From NCBI RefSeq assembly GCF_000018045.1, contig NC_009792.1, positions 1,736,001 to 1,800,000 on the forward strand: a stretch of DNA of 64,000 bases. Reading direction: 5' to 3'. The stretch comes from Citrobacter koseri ATCC BAA-895 (GTDB taxonomy: Bacteria; Pseudomonadota; Gammaproteobacteria; Enterobacterales; Enterobacteriaceae). The notes below the pieces were generated by a model that saw only the letters and a list, made by a program, of their open reading frames with translations, searched no databases and was not told the origin of the DNA. A program made the position numbers and the translations under genes. This document shows, piece after piece, positions 8,359 through 17,098 of this stretch (positions are counted from its first letter, which is position 1; the number at the start of each line of letters is the position of its first letter).

Positions 8359-9729
8359 ATGGAATTATCCTCACTGACCGCCGTTTCCCCTGTCGATGGA
8401 CGCTACGGCGATAAAGTCAGCGCGCTGCGCGGGATTTTCAGCGAATACGGTTTGCTGAAATTCCGTGTACAGGTTGAAGTACGCTGGCTGCAAAAACTGG
8501 CCGCGCACGCAGCGATCAAGGAAGTTCCTGCTTTTGCTGCCGACGCAAACGGTTTCCTGGATACGATCGTCGCGAACTTCAATGAAGAAGATGCCGCACG
8601 TATCAAAACCATTGAGCGCACGACGAACCACGACGTGAAGGCAGTTGAGTATTTCCTGAAAGAAAAAGTGGCGGATATCCCGGAACTGCATGCGGTTTCT
8701 GAGTTCATCCACTTCGCCTGTACTTCTGAAGACATCAACAACCTGTCTCATGCGCTGATGCTGAAAACCGCGCGCGACGAAGTGATCCTGCCGTACTGGC
8801 GTCAGCTGATCGACGCGGTAAAAGATCTGTCCGTTCAGTATCGCGACATTCCCCTGCTCTCCCGTACCCACGGTCAACCGGCTACGCCGTCCACGATGGG
8901 GAAAGAGATGGCTAACGTGGCTTACCGTATGGAACGCCAGTTCCGCCAGTTAAACCAGGTGGAAATCCTTGGTAAAATCAACGGCGCGGTCGGTAACTAT
9001 AACGCCCACATTGCCGCTTACCCGGAAGTGGACTGGCACCATTTCAGCGAAGAGTTTGTGACGTCGCTGGGTATTCAGTGGAACCCGTACACCACACAGA
9101 TTGAACCGCATGACTACATCGCAGAGCTGTTTGACTGCGTCGCGCGCTTTAACACCATCCTGATTGACTTCGATCGCGACGTCTGGGGTTATATCGCGCT
9201 CAACCACTTCAAACAGAGAACCATCGCGGGTGAAATTGGTTCTTCCACCATGCCGCACAAGGTTAACCCGATTGACTTCGAAAACTCCGAAGGCAACCTG
9301 GGCCTGGCTAACGCCGTACTGCAACACCTGGCAAGCAAACTGCCGGTTTCCCGCTGGCAGCGCGACCTGACGGACTCCACCGTGCTGCGTAACCTGGGCG
9401 TCGGTATTGGCTATGCGTTGATCGCGTATCAGTCCACCCTGAAAGGCGTAAGCAAACTGGAAGTGAACCGCGATCGTCTGCTGGATGAACTGGATCACAA
9501 CTGGGAAGTGCTGGCAGAGCCGATCCAGACCGTAATGCGCCGCTACGGCATTGAGAAACCGTACGAGAAGCTGAAAGAGTTAACGCGCGGCAAACGTGTT
9601 GACGCCGAAGGCATGAAGCAGTTTATCGACAGTCTGGCCCTGCCGGAAGAAGAGAAAACGCGCCTGAAGGCGATGACCCCGGCCAACTATATTGGTCGCG
9701 CCATCACTATGGTTGACGAGCTGAAGTAA
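8359..9729 (+). CDS. purB: Adenylosuccinate lyase
   Basis: 456 residues, full length. It carries the fumarase/aspartase-superfamily signature GSSTMPHKVNP (catalytic serine loop), THGQPATPSTMGKEMA and TSEDINNLSHA. It cleaves SAICAR to AICAR and adenylosuccinate to AMP, each with release of fumarate. It is the last host gene before the prophage and is intact. A REP element follows. Confidence 0.98.
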   Translation: MELSSLTAVSPVDGRYGDKVSALRGIFSEYGLLKFRVQVEVRWLQKLAAHAAIKEVPAFAADANGFLDTIVANFNEEDAARIKTIERTTNHDVKAVEYFLKEKVADIPELHAVSEFIHFACTSEDINNLSHALMLKTARDEVILPYWRQLIDAVKDLSVQYRDIPLLSRTHGQPATPSTMGKEMANVAYRMERQFRQLNQVEILGKINGAVGNYNAHIAAYPEVDWHHFSEEFVTSLGIQWNPYTTQIEPHDYIAELFDCVARFNTILIDFDRDVWGYIALNHFKQRTIAGEIGSSTMPHKVNPIDFENSEGNLGLANAVLQHLASKLPVSRWQRDLTDSTVLRNLGVGIGYALIAYQSTLKGVSKLEVNRDRLLDELDHNWEVLAEPIQTVMRRYGIEKPYEKLKELTRGKRVDAEGMKQFIDSLALPEEEKTRLKAMTPANYIGRAITMVDELK

Positions 9730-9735
9730 TCCCCC

Positions 9736-9806
9736 CTGCCGGATAGCGATGCTAACGCATCTTATCCGGCCGATATTCAGCGCCCCAATGCCGGAGCCTT
9801 ATCCGG
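9736..9806. repeat. REP/BIME element after purB
   Basis: Two palindromic units, GCCGGATA...TATCCGGC (9738-9770) and GCCGGAGCCTTATCCGGC (9791-9808 region), in the style of enterobacterial REP sequences. They lie between purB and the old phoP promoter and probably protect or end the purB transcript. Confidence 0.75.
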
Positions 9807-9821
9807 CATAACTCTCCCCCC

Positions 9822-9838
9822 GGTTTACGAAATGTTTA
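9822..9838 (+). promoter_or_regulatory. Orphaned PhoP box of the phoP promoter
   Basis: GGTTTA-CGAAA-TGTTTA matches the PhoP direct repeat (T/G)GTTTA-N5-(T/G)GTTTA exactly. The following TCCCC and the 24-bp distance to the -10 TAGACT (9863-9868) match the autoregulated phoP promoter of Salmonella as I know it. It points to phoP, but the prophage now separates it from phoP by about 51 kb. In the lysogen it should fire into the left end of the prophage, antisense to umuC. Confidence 0.85.
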
Positions 9839-9849
9839 TCCCCGCCGCA

Positions 9850-9864
9850 ACACAATCAGCGTTA
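9850..9864 (+). repeat. attL core
   Basis: ACACAATCAGCGTTA, identical to the copy at 60776-60790. The similarity continues imperfectly (GACTGC here, AACTAC at the right). The core ends inside the phoP -10 element, so the host bases to the right of it in attB are those now at attR. Confidence 0.88.
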
Positions 9865-9974
9865 GACTGCGAATGAAAAAAATAAACAGTTTGAGAAACA
9901 TGCATTTATAACAATATCAAGAAGTTGGGGAATGTAGTTATCGGACAATAGCAGACAATATCAGGTATTTTATC

Positions 9975-10029
9975 GCCCCTAAAATTACCCCTAACCAACT
10001 ATTTGCCCCCAAATCCGCCCCCAAAATCC
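9975..10029. repeat. Four arm-site-like repeats near attL
   Basis: Repeats of the form (G/A)CCCC(T/C)AA start at 9975, 9987, 10005 and 10017, in two pairs 12 bp apart, 110-165 bp inside attL. Their position and pairing suit integrase arm-type binding sites in the P' arm. Nothing else was found between attL and umuC. Confidence 0.4.
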
Positions 10030-10104
10030 ATACCGAAAACCAATAAAGATTAGACACATTGATGGGCTATGCCGGGCAGATACAATTCACGACAGACACT
10101 TTTT

Positions 10105-11370
10105 TCACTTCACACGCAAAAGGTCTTCATATCGAGTGGTGTATCGCGGTGAGAGCATCTCCCGCTTCATCTGCCACTGCTGTTGTATGCCCTGTCCGGC
10201 GAAGTAGAGCGTACCTACGCCGTCTTTGGTGTTGAGATGATCCAGCACCTTCATCAGTTTGTCGCTATTGCGCCGCGGCGCGTTATCATCAAAAAGGTTG
10301 AGTTGTGCCACCCCCTGGCTGAAGAAGTCGCCGAGCATAACGCCTGCCTTCTGGTAACGGCGTCCATCTTTCCAGACAGCATCCAGGCATCGCGTGGCCG
10401 CGCCGATAATGTCCCGGCTGTCCTGCGTCGGGGTCAGAAGCTTCACAGAGGCGCTGTTGCCGTAATACGGTTCGTTCAGTGCAAACGGGCTTGTCTTCAC
10501 GAACGCGGAGATAAACCGGCAATATTGATGCTCGCCGCGCAGCTTCTCCGCCGCCCGGCTGGCGTAACTGAAAATCGCCTGACGCATCTCTTCGTAATCA
10601 GTGATACGACCACTGAAGGAGCGTGAGCAGACGATTTCCTGCTTTACTGGTGCAAACTCTTCCAGTTCCAGACACGGCTCACCACGCAGCTCGCGTACCG
10701 TTCTTTCGAGCACAACATTGAAATGCTTCTTGATAAACCGGATATCTGTGTCAGCCAGGTCAAGAGCAGTTTCGATGCCCATCCCCTCCAGCTTTTTAGA
10801 GATGCGTCGCCCTATACCCCACACCTCGCCAACTGGCAGCGCAGCTAACAGTTTACGCTGCCGGCCCACGTTCGATAAATCAACAACACCACCAGTCTGT
10901 CGTTGCCACTTCTTTGCCGCATAGTTAGCCAGTTTCGCGAGGGTTTTTGTCTGCGCAATACCGACACCGACGGTGAGATGTGTACGCTGTAATACTGTAG
11001 TGCGGATCTCCCGGCCAAATTCAGTAAGATCACGGCAGTTTCGCACGCCAGTCATGTCACAAAATGCCTCGTCTATGCTGTAAATTTCGACGCGGGGACT
11101 AATTTCTTCCAGCGTTGTCATTACGCGATTCGACATATCAGCGTAAAGCTCATAGTTACTGGAGAACGCGACGATGCCGTGACGGCGAAAAGTCTCTTTT
11201 TGTTTGAAATAGGGCTCCCCCATTTTAACAAAGGACTTCGCTGCTGCTGAACGGGCAATAACACAGCCATCATTGTTAGAGAGAACGACAACCGGCCTTC
11301 CTTTTAGGTCTGGCCTGAACACCGTTTCACAACTCGCATAGAAGCTGTTCACGTCTACGAGTGCAAACAT
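10105..11370 (-). CDS. umuC: Error-prone DNA polymerase V catalytic subunit UmuC-like
   Basis: 421 residues, the usual UmuC length. It begins with ALVDVNSFYASCE (first catalytic aspartate) and holds IYSIDEAFCDMTG with the Y-family DE pair. Palm, fingers and little-finger regions are complete. With UmuD'2 and RecA it copies past DNA lesions. It is preceded by umuD, with only 2 bp between, behind a LexA box. Phage and plasmid copies (ImpB, MucB, SamB) are common morons and can raise host mutation rates. Confidence 0.95.
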   Translation of the reverse strand: MFALVDVNSFYASCETVFRPDLKGRPVVVLSNNDGCVIARSAAAKSFVKMGEPYFKQKETFRRHGIVAFSSNYELYADMSNRVMTTLEEISPRVEIYSIDEAFCDMTGVRNCRDLTEFGREIRTTVLQRTHLTVGVGIAQTKTLAKLANYAAKKWQRQTGGVVDLSNVGRQRKLLAALPVGEVWGIGRRISKKLEGMGIETALDLADTDIRFIKKHFNVVLERTVRELRGEPCLELEEFAPVKQEIVCSRSFSGRITDYEEMRQAIFSYASRAAEKLRGEHQYCRFISAFVKTSPFALNEPYYGNSASVKLLTPTQDSRDIIGAATRCLDAVWKDGRRYQKAGVMLGDFFSQGVAQLNLFDDNAPRRNSDKLMKVLDHLNTKDGVGTLYFAGQGIQQQWQMKREMLSPRYTTRYEDLLRVK

Positions 11371-11372
11371 AC

Positions 11373-11789
11373 TCAGCCAGCAGACTTCACGATGTAAGTT
11401 ACGACGCCGAAAACCTCCAGATTGTCTTCACTTCCAATCATGATTGGTTTATACACAGAGTTTTCAGGCTTGAGCATGACAGCAGGATGCAGCAACAGGC
11501 GCTTAACTGTGAACTCACCGTCGACCGCTGCAATGACAATGTCCCCATGCCCTGCTTTTCGTGAACTGTCGACTACCAACAAATCGCCTTCGCCGATTCC
11601 GGCATCACGCATAGAATCTCCTGTGGCCTTCACGAAATACGTCGCGCTTGGGTGCCTCACCAGCAATTCGTTAAGGTCTATACGCGACTCAACATAGTCC
11701 TGAGCAGGGGAAGGAAACCCGCATTGCACAAGGTCACTAAACATTGGGAGCGCCACATGGCGTAGATCTGTAGGCGTGAAAAACTGCAT
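11373..11789 (-). CDS. umuD: UmuD-like SOS mutagenesis protein (S24 autoprotease)
   Basis: 138 residues. The self-cleavage site is Cys23-Gly24 in LVQCGFPSP; the catalytic dyad is Ser59 (TGDSM) and Lys96 (FTVKRL). RecA-stimulated cleavage yields UmuD', the polymerase V partner. The start at 11789 is chosen because AAGGTG lies 7 bases upstream; an ATG 9 bases earlier overlaps that site. Confidence 0.95.
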   Translation of the reverse strand: MQFFTPTDLRHVALPMFSDLVQCGFPSPAQDYVESRIDLNELLVRHPSATYFVKATGDSMRDAGIGEGDLLVVDSSRKAGHGDIVIAAVDGEFTVKRLLLHPAVMLKPENSVYKPIMIGSEDNLEVFGVVTYIVKSAG

Positions 11790-11807
11790 GATAATCACCT
11801 TAATTGA

Positions 11808-11827
11808 TACTGATTATATATACAGTA
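11808..11827 (-). promoter_or_regulatory. LexA (SOS) box of umuDC
   Basis: taCTG-N10-CAGta with an AT-rich centre (CTG at 11810-11812, CAG at 11823-11825), 19 bp upstream of the umuD start. It indicates DNA-damage induction. Confidence 0.9.
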
Positions 11828-11839
11828 TTATTGTATCAA

Positions 11840-12089
11840 TGGCAGCGATCAAGTCTCTTAGAAGTACAACACGGTAAGTAACTGGCGTGAGGTGAAATTT
11901 AGTTTTGTGGGACATCATCGGCGACCTGCACTATCGAACGATCGCCAACTGGCCGCATCAGTGTCTTGCATACGCTCTGGTGAGTAAACTTGACGACCCT
12001 TCGCCTTTAACGCCCCTCTATCATGTATGTCGATCAAGTACCGCGTTAGTGCTACACTTGCACTCTTTCAGAATTCACTGATTTTTCAC
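11840..12089 (+). promoter_or_regulatory. gtr operon leader with GATC sites
   Basis: The 250-bp leader has no gene. GATC sites occur at 11847, 11940 and 12032. A -10-like TACACT lies at 12053-12058 and its -35 position overlaps the third GATC. Salmonella phage gtr operons are known to phase-vary through Dam methylation and OxyR at such sites; the spacing here was not matched to that pattern, so phase variation is an inference. Confidence 0.4.
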
Positions 12090-12452
12090 ATGTTAAAGCT
12101 ATTTAGTCGATATGTTTCGGTTGGTGTTGTGAACACCGCGATTCATTGGTTATGCTTTGCTGGTTTGCTTCACTTCTTTGGCGCCAGCCAGGCCATTTCC
12201 AATGTTACGGCATTTTGCGTGGCTGTAACTTTTAGCTTCTTCGCTAATGCAAAGTTTACTTTCAACTCTCAGGCTACGACCGGGCGTTACATTGCGTTCG
12301 TCGTATTCATGGGGGTTATGGCTATGCTCACTGGGTTTATCGCAGATCAACTCAAGGCACCACCGATTTTAACGCTTGTGGCGTTCTCGGCTTTCAGCCT
12401 GATCGCGGGATTTATCTACTCAAAATTCATAGTATTTAGGGATGCTAAATGA
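12090..12452 (+). CDS. gtrA: O-antigen conversion flippase GtrA
   Basis: 120 residues from the ATG at 12090, the same length as P22 GtrA, with the typical N-terminus MLKLFSRYVSVGVVNT and four transmembrane segments. GtrA flips undecaprenyl-phosphate-glucose to the periplasmic face. The upstream in-frame start at 12027 would add 21 unconserved residues. It overlaps gtrB by four bases (ATGA). Confidence 0.93.
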   Translation: MLKLFSRYVSVGVVNTAIHWLCFAGLLHFFGASQAISNVTAFCVAVTFSFFANAKFTFNSQATTGRYIAFVVFMGVMAMLTGFIADQLKAPPILTLVAFSAFSLIAGFIYSKFIVFRDAK

Positions 12453-13369
12453 AAATCTCTCTGATCGTTCCGGTCTTCAATGAAGAGGCCACGATACCGA
12501 TTTTCTACAAAACGGTTCGGGAATTCGACGAATTAAAACAACATGAAGTTGAGATAGTATTCATCAACGATGGCAGCAAAGACACAACGGAATCAATTAT
12601 CAATGCGCTTGCTGTATCCGATCCGCTCGTCATGCCATTATCATTTACCCGTAATTTTGGCAAGGAGCCAGCTTTGTTTGCCGGGCTTGATCACGCAACA
12701 GGTGATGCTGTTATCCCTATCGATGTCGATTTACAAGACCCCATTGAAGTTATCCCGCATCTGATAGAGAAATGGCAGGCTGGCGCTGATATGGTTCTGG
12801 CTAAACGCACCGATCGTTCAACGGATGGAAGGCTAAAACGAAAGACCGCAGAATGGTTCTACAAGTTACACAACAAAATCAGCAACCCACAGATCGAAGA
12901 GAATGTGGGTGATTTCCGTCTCATGTCCCGTGAGGTTGTGGAAAACATTAAGCTAATGCCAGAACGTAACTTGTTCATGAAAGGCGTTCTTAGCTGGGTT
13001 GGCGGAAAGACTGACGTTGTGGAATATGCCCGCGGCGAGCGCGTAGCTGGTGACTCTAAATTCAATGGCTGGAAATTATGGAATCTGGCTCTTGAAGGGA
13101 TCACCTCCTTCTCAACGTTTCCGCTACGCATGTGGACATACATTGGCCTTTTTGTCGCAGGTCTGTCATTCCTGTATGGGGCATGGATGATTGTTGATAA
13201 GTTATTTTTCGGCAACAGCGTCCCTGGCTATCCGTCGCTGCTTGTATCAATACTTTTCTTGGGGGGTATTCAACTTATTGGGATCGGTGTTCTTGGTGAG
13301 TATATAGGAAGAATTTATATAGAAACAAAGAAAAGACCAAAATATATTTTGGGGAAACGCAAAAAATGA
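12449..13369 (+). CDS. gtrB: Bactoprenol glucosyltransferase GtrB
   Basis: 306 residues: a GT2 domain (SLIVPVFNEEATIPIFY, IFINDGSKD, IPIDVDLQDPIEVIP, with DVDLQD as the metal-binding DXD region) and two C-terminal transmembrane helices (about 230-295). It transfers glucose from UDP-glucose to undecaprenyl phosphate. Strong match to P22/Sf GtrB. Overlaps gtrC by four bases. Confidence 0.95.
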   Translation: MKISLIVPVFNEEATIPIFYKTVREFDELKQHEVEIVFINDGSKDTTESIINALAVSDPLVMPLSFTRNFGKEPALFAGLDHATGDAVIPIDVDLQDPIEVIPHLIEKWQAGADMVLAKRTDRSTDGRLKRKTAEWFYKLHNKISNPQIEENVGDFRLMSREVVENIKLMPERNLFMKGVLSWVGGKTDVVEYARGERVAGDSKFNGWKLWNLALEGITSFSTFPLRMWTYIGLFVAGLSFLYGAWMIVDKLFFGNSVPGYPSLLVSILFLGGIQLIGIGVLGEYIGRIYIETKKRPKYILGKRKK

Positions 13370-14964
13370 GAATAACGAAGATTTTTATTGTCACTTTGAC
13401 ATTCATTGTTATAAGTCTGCCTTTATTTGGTCACTTCTGGACGTCAGGAGACCTGTCCGCCCATTATTATAGGCTCATATCTATAAAACATCAGTTGGAA
13501 ACACATCAGTTTCCGATGTATTTCGATTTCGTAACTGATAACATGCAAGGGTATGGATATTCATGGAATTTATTTTACCCTCCACTGACAGCTTTTCTGT
13601 ATACAATTATAGAGCTATTAAGCTTTAATAGCATTGATGCTGTTATACAGTTAAAAATAAGCATAGCAATAATCTCAGCAATAAATTTTTTTATTATGTA
13701 TTTTTCTGTAAAGAGAATTTTCAACTCTTCACAAATTGCTTTTATCTCAGCGATACTATCCGTTACATCATACTATTTTCTATACAATCAATACACTCGC
13801 TCTGCATTTCCTGAAGCTCTTGCTATGAGCTTTGTACCCTTGTTACTTTTGGGGCTATTTGGGTACATCAACAACAATAAAAATAAAATTTATTTACCAT
13901 TGTCGTTTTCGTTAATACTGTTAACAAATATACCCGCAACCATTGTCACTCTTATATTTATAACTTTATTTGTAGTAATCTTTCATAAGAAATTCATAGA
14001 ACAATATCGAGATGTAATTTTACATTCATTTATAGTTATTGGTATAACGTCATTTTTTATACTTCCGCTTTATTACACATCTAAAGGTGACATTTACGCC
14101 TTTACATCTATGAAATCAAGTTATGAATCAATGTGGAAGCTAACCATACCAGTTATTAACTTAATCATACCGACAAGAACAACGGAGTACCCTTTCAGAC
14201 TTATTACACCGGGATGGGTTATAATGGGGCTAATAATAGCCTTGTTCACCATGAAAAAAAATGGTGATAAATTATCTTCCATGCTTGATGGGCACCATAA
14301 GGTGGCTATTTCAATATCTTTATTATTCATAATAATGTGCTCACAAATGTTCCCATGGAATCACATACCAAAACAGCTTCCGGTACTTAATTTCATTCAG
14401 TTCCCCTGGCGAATGATGCTTATATCATCGCCAATCCTGTGCATTTTCGCTGCTCTAACTCTTGTCAAAATCGCCCAAGAATCCCAAGGGAAGAAAGGTT
14501 TAATTTATATTGTCATATTTTCATCAATTATTCTTTCTATGTATGCGTCAACAAGTCCATTCGATAACAAGGCGAGACTGCCATGGTATCAAGTATATCT
14601 TGATTACATGCCTAACAACATGGCGAGAAAAATAAATGAAATTAAAAAAACCAAAAAAGAACCTATAGTGTTAAGTGGAAATGGAAGTATTGTAAGCGCT
14701 AGATTAACTGGCGGCTATCCAACATATAAATATATTTGCATGGATGATTGTACAATTCAACTTCCTGTAATTCCTTATAGAGGATATGAGGTAGAAGGAG
14801 TTAAATCTTTTTCTGAAAACAACATGGGGTTGATGCAGGTTAACGTATCAAAAGGGAGTGGGCAAATAAATTTAAAATATAATCCAATTATTATCTACAT
14901 ATCATACGGAATTACGTTAATCACAATAATATTGTTGTTATATTTTACAAGAAGAAAATCATGA
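13366..14964 (+). CDS. Serotype-specific O-antigen glucosyltransferase GtrC-type
   Basis: 532 residues, strongly AT-rich, with about ten transmembrane helices, an early periplasmic loop containing SGDLSAHYYRL (acidic residues typical of GT-C enzymes) and a C-terminal periplasmic domain before the last helix. Third gene of a gtrABC operon, the position of the variable transferase that attaches glucose to a specific O-antigen sugar. The acceptor linkage cannot be predicted. Its base composition differs sharply from gtrAB, a sign of separate acquisition. Confidence 0.8.
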   Translation: MRITKIFIVTLTFIVISLPLFGHFWTSGDLSAHYYRLISIKHQLETHQFPMYFDFVTDNMQGYGYSWNLFYPPLTAFLYTIIELLSFNSIDAVIQLKISIAIISAINFFIMYFSVKRIFNSSQIAFISAILSVTSYYFLYNQYTRSAFPEALAMSFVPLLLLGLFGYINNNKNKIYLPLSFSLILLTNIPATIVTLIFITLFVVIFHKKFIEQYRDVILHSFIVIGITSFFILPLYYTSKGDIYAFTSMKSSYESMWKLTIPVINLIIPTRTTEYPFRLITPGWVIMGLIIALFTMKKNGDKLSSMLDGHHKVAISISLLFIIMCSQMFPWNHIPKQLPVLNFIQFPWRMMLISSPILCIFAALTLVKIAQESQGKKGLIYIVIFSSIILSMYASTSPFDNKARLPWYQVYLDYMPNNMARKINEIKKTKKEPIVLSGNGSIVSARLTGGYPTYKYICMDDCTIQLPVIPYRGYEVEGVKSFSENNMGLMQVNVSKGSGQINLKYNPIIIYISYGITLITIILLLYFTRRKS

Positions 14965-14966
14965 TA

Positions 14967-14995
14967 GAAGGGGCCGCATAAAACGGCCCCTTCTT
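14967..14995. terminator. Bidirectional terminator between gtrC and tailspike
   Basis: GAAGGGGCCG-CATAAAA-CGGCCCCTTC, a 10-bp perfect stem followed by TTATTAAA, between the convergent gtr and late operons. Confidence 0.88.
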
Positions 14996-14996
14996 A

Positions 14997-17033
14997 TTAA
15001 ACTATATTACCCACACCATCTTTCCACGCACTTCCTGTCCATGTGATAGCATAACCAAGAGTTGTATCCAGTATCTGCGCTCCTGCATCTGCTGCGTTTA
15101 ATGAAGGGCGTAGTGCGGTCGTAAAGCTCGGTATCCGCACAGGTTTGTTAGCCTGTATGACGTTGTTCGGAGAAGTAATGTTACCAAAAGAACCAGATAC
15201 TACGTGGATGACTGCGTAGCGATAACGTAACGCACCTACGCCAGTCCCTTCATCAGTGCCTAATGAAATAGTGCCGTCTCTGTGTGGCCGCAGGTACGCA
15301 TGGCTACCTGACTCGTATACCGGGCCGAGGCGCATTGGGTTGGCGGTGCCGATACAGATCCAGTTGGCAGAGAATAGCCGGTTATATGCTGTAGGGGCAG
15401 ACCCATCAACATTATTGACTGTCAGGTCACTGACACCCAAGCCGTTGTGCCCACCAATAATACTCACTCGACCCGTAAGGTTAGTCATATAGTGGGTTCC
15501 AGCTTCACTATAGGTGTTTACCAAGTTAACGTTCGCTACCCGGTTCATGTAGAGATTCCCTACACGAATGGTCGTGTTAACAAAGAATAGCTTGCTGCCG
15601 CGCCCATCCTGCCATTCTTTCGGATAACCGTTGACTGACGTTGTACCACTCCCAGATCCGTCTGTAGCGTAATCGTTCATTCGGTTCGCGGGTTTCTCTG
15701 CGGTGTTTATCGCGGCATCGAGGTAAACCCCGCGAATGACGCTATTTGAGAAAAACAGGTCGGACGTTCCTGTGCCGCCCCAAATCCAGTTAAGCGCGTA
15801 GCCGTTAGCCCCTTGCGGGTATTTAGTCCCGTCCCGGATATCCCGGTCAGTACCCTTTAGTTTCAACCCATACGAGCTAATCGCGCTTACCAACTGAGTG
15901 GGCTGTTTTGGGTCGAGAGGCCATGCAAAGAAATTATCGAATGACAAATCGCACATGCTTTGACTGTTGATGCGCCCATTGATATTGAACGTATTGCCAG
16001 AACCGTTATTCTGGTCAGATCGGGAGCAGTCGAGGAGAACTGCATCATTCGCAAAGTAGCCGATAACCGCAGTACCAGACAAGGTTAACCCTGACACTGC
16101 CGGAACAAACAGGCCATATGAGAAGCACGCCGTTGCCCCGACGTCATCCACCCCGGTCAGCGATGGCGCTTCAAGAGTCCCGTCTGTCCGTTTGCGCCAC
16201 CCCATCAGCACAACGTTGTTGATTGAGATTCCGTGGTCGCAAATACATAAGCCTGCACTGATCGCCGGGTCATCAGCGCCCTCTACAACGTCTGTCAGGA
16301 CGTACGTTGCGGGGGTGCCTTTGAGGTTAAATCGGGTAAATCCCGGATCACTGATAAGCGTCGCGAGTGTCGTCGCCTCATGACGCATACTATGTGAACG
16401 CACCGTGACGGCCTGCGCACCGGTAATGGTCGTGTTTCGTGGGATCATTCCCCATTCAATATCAAAATCACCTGGGGGGAAGTGGCAGTTCCTACCAGCA
16501 TTCTCATCTAAAAACGCCTGGATTTCTTCTTTTGTTGCGCCGCTTCCCCCCGTGAAATACACGTCATAAGACAGCCGTTCTGCAACCGTCACATCACCAT
16601 AGCCGATCTGATCTGCACCGGTTGGCAGCGCCAGTTCGCGGCGCAGGACATCGCTGACATCTACGGCCAGCCATTTTCCGACACCTGTACCGCCGGATGA
16701 ATCTGGAGTAGAGCCTGGCGGAACGGTTTTCGGTAGGGTCGTTAGATCATCCCAGCGATACCATGCGCCTGTTGTCTCATCCTGAATGATGTCACCGGCG
16801 GAATTAATAACCGCCCCGCCCTGAAATGTCCCGACTGGATTTAAGCCGAGGTTCGCGAGCGCTGTTTTATAACGCTCTTCCATTCCATGCCACGTAAGGC
16901 GCGGCACGCCAAAACGGTCATCCCATGTTTCATTAACCCGGTCATTCGAAAGGTGATCAAAGTTCTGTGCGTTATCGTAAAGAACCTTGGCGGATGCAGA
17001 ACCAAGAGGTTCATTGGTGTTATAGGTGGTCAT
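14997..17033 (-). CDS. Phage tailspike protein
   Basis: 678 residues. The N-terminal ~150 residues (PLGSASAKVLYDNAQNFD, a GMEERYKTAL helix, then a GTFQGGAVI/YRWDD region) are the kind of particle-binding module shared by many tail fibres and spikes. The middle from about 170 has the repeating short strands of a right-handed beta-helix (NTTITGAQ, VSGLTLSGTAVIG, NTTIRVGNLYMNRVANVN). The C-terminus ends in ITWTGSAWKDG. It is the last late gene and lies beside gtrABC, so O-antigen binding and cleavage is the likely role. The enzymatic residues are not identifiable. Confidence 0.8.
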   Translation of the reverse strand: MTTYNTNEPLGSASAKVLYDNAQNFDHLSNDRVNETWDDRFGVPRLTWHGMEERYKTALANLGLNPVGTFQGGAVINSAGDIIQDETTGAWYRWDDLTTLPKTVPPGSTPDSSGGTGVGKWLAVDVSDVLRRELALPTGADQIGYGDVTVAERLSYDVYFTGGSGATKEEIQAFLDENAGRNCHFPPGDFDIEWGMIPRNTTITGAQAVTVRSHSMRHEATTLATLISDPGFTRFNLKGTPATYVLTDVVEGADDPAISAGLCICDHGISINNVVLMGWRKRTDGTLEAPSLTGVDDVGATACFSYGLFVPAVSGLTLSGTAVIGYFANDAVLLDCSRSDQNNGSGNTFNINGRINSQSMCDLSFDNFFAWPLDPKQPTQLVSAISSYGLKLKGTDRDIRDGTKYPQGANGYALNWIWGGTGTSDLFFSNSVIRGVYLDAAINTAEKPANRMNDYATDGSGSGTTSVNGYPKEWQDGRGSKLFFVNTTIRVGNLYMNRVANVNLVNTYSEAGTHYMTNLTGRVSIIGGHNGLGVSDLTVNNVDGSAPTAYNRLFSANWICIGTANPMRLGPVYESGSHAYLRPHRDGTISLGTDEGTGVGALRYRYAVIHVVSGSFGNITSPNNVIQANKPVRIPSFTTALRPSLNAADAGAQILDTTLGYAITWTGSAWKDGVGNIV

Positions 17034-17098
17034 GCTGGCCTCATAAAATAGAAAACCCGCGATTATTCGCGGGTTCTGAATGTTATCTAGTGGAGTGA

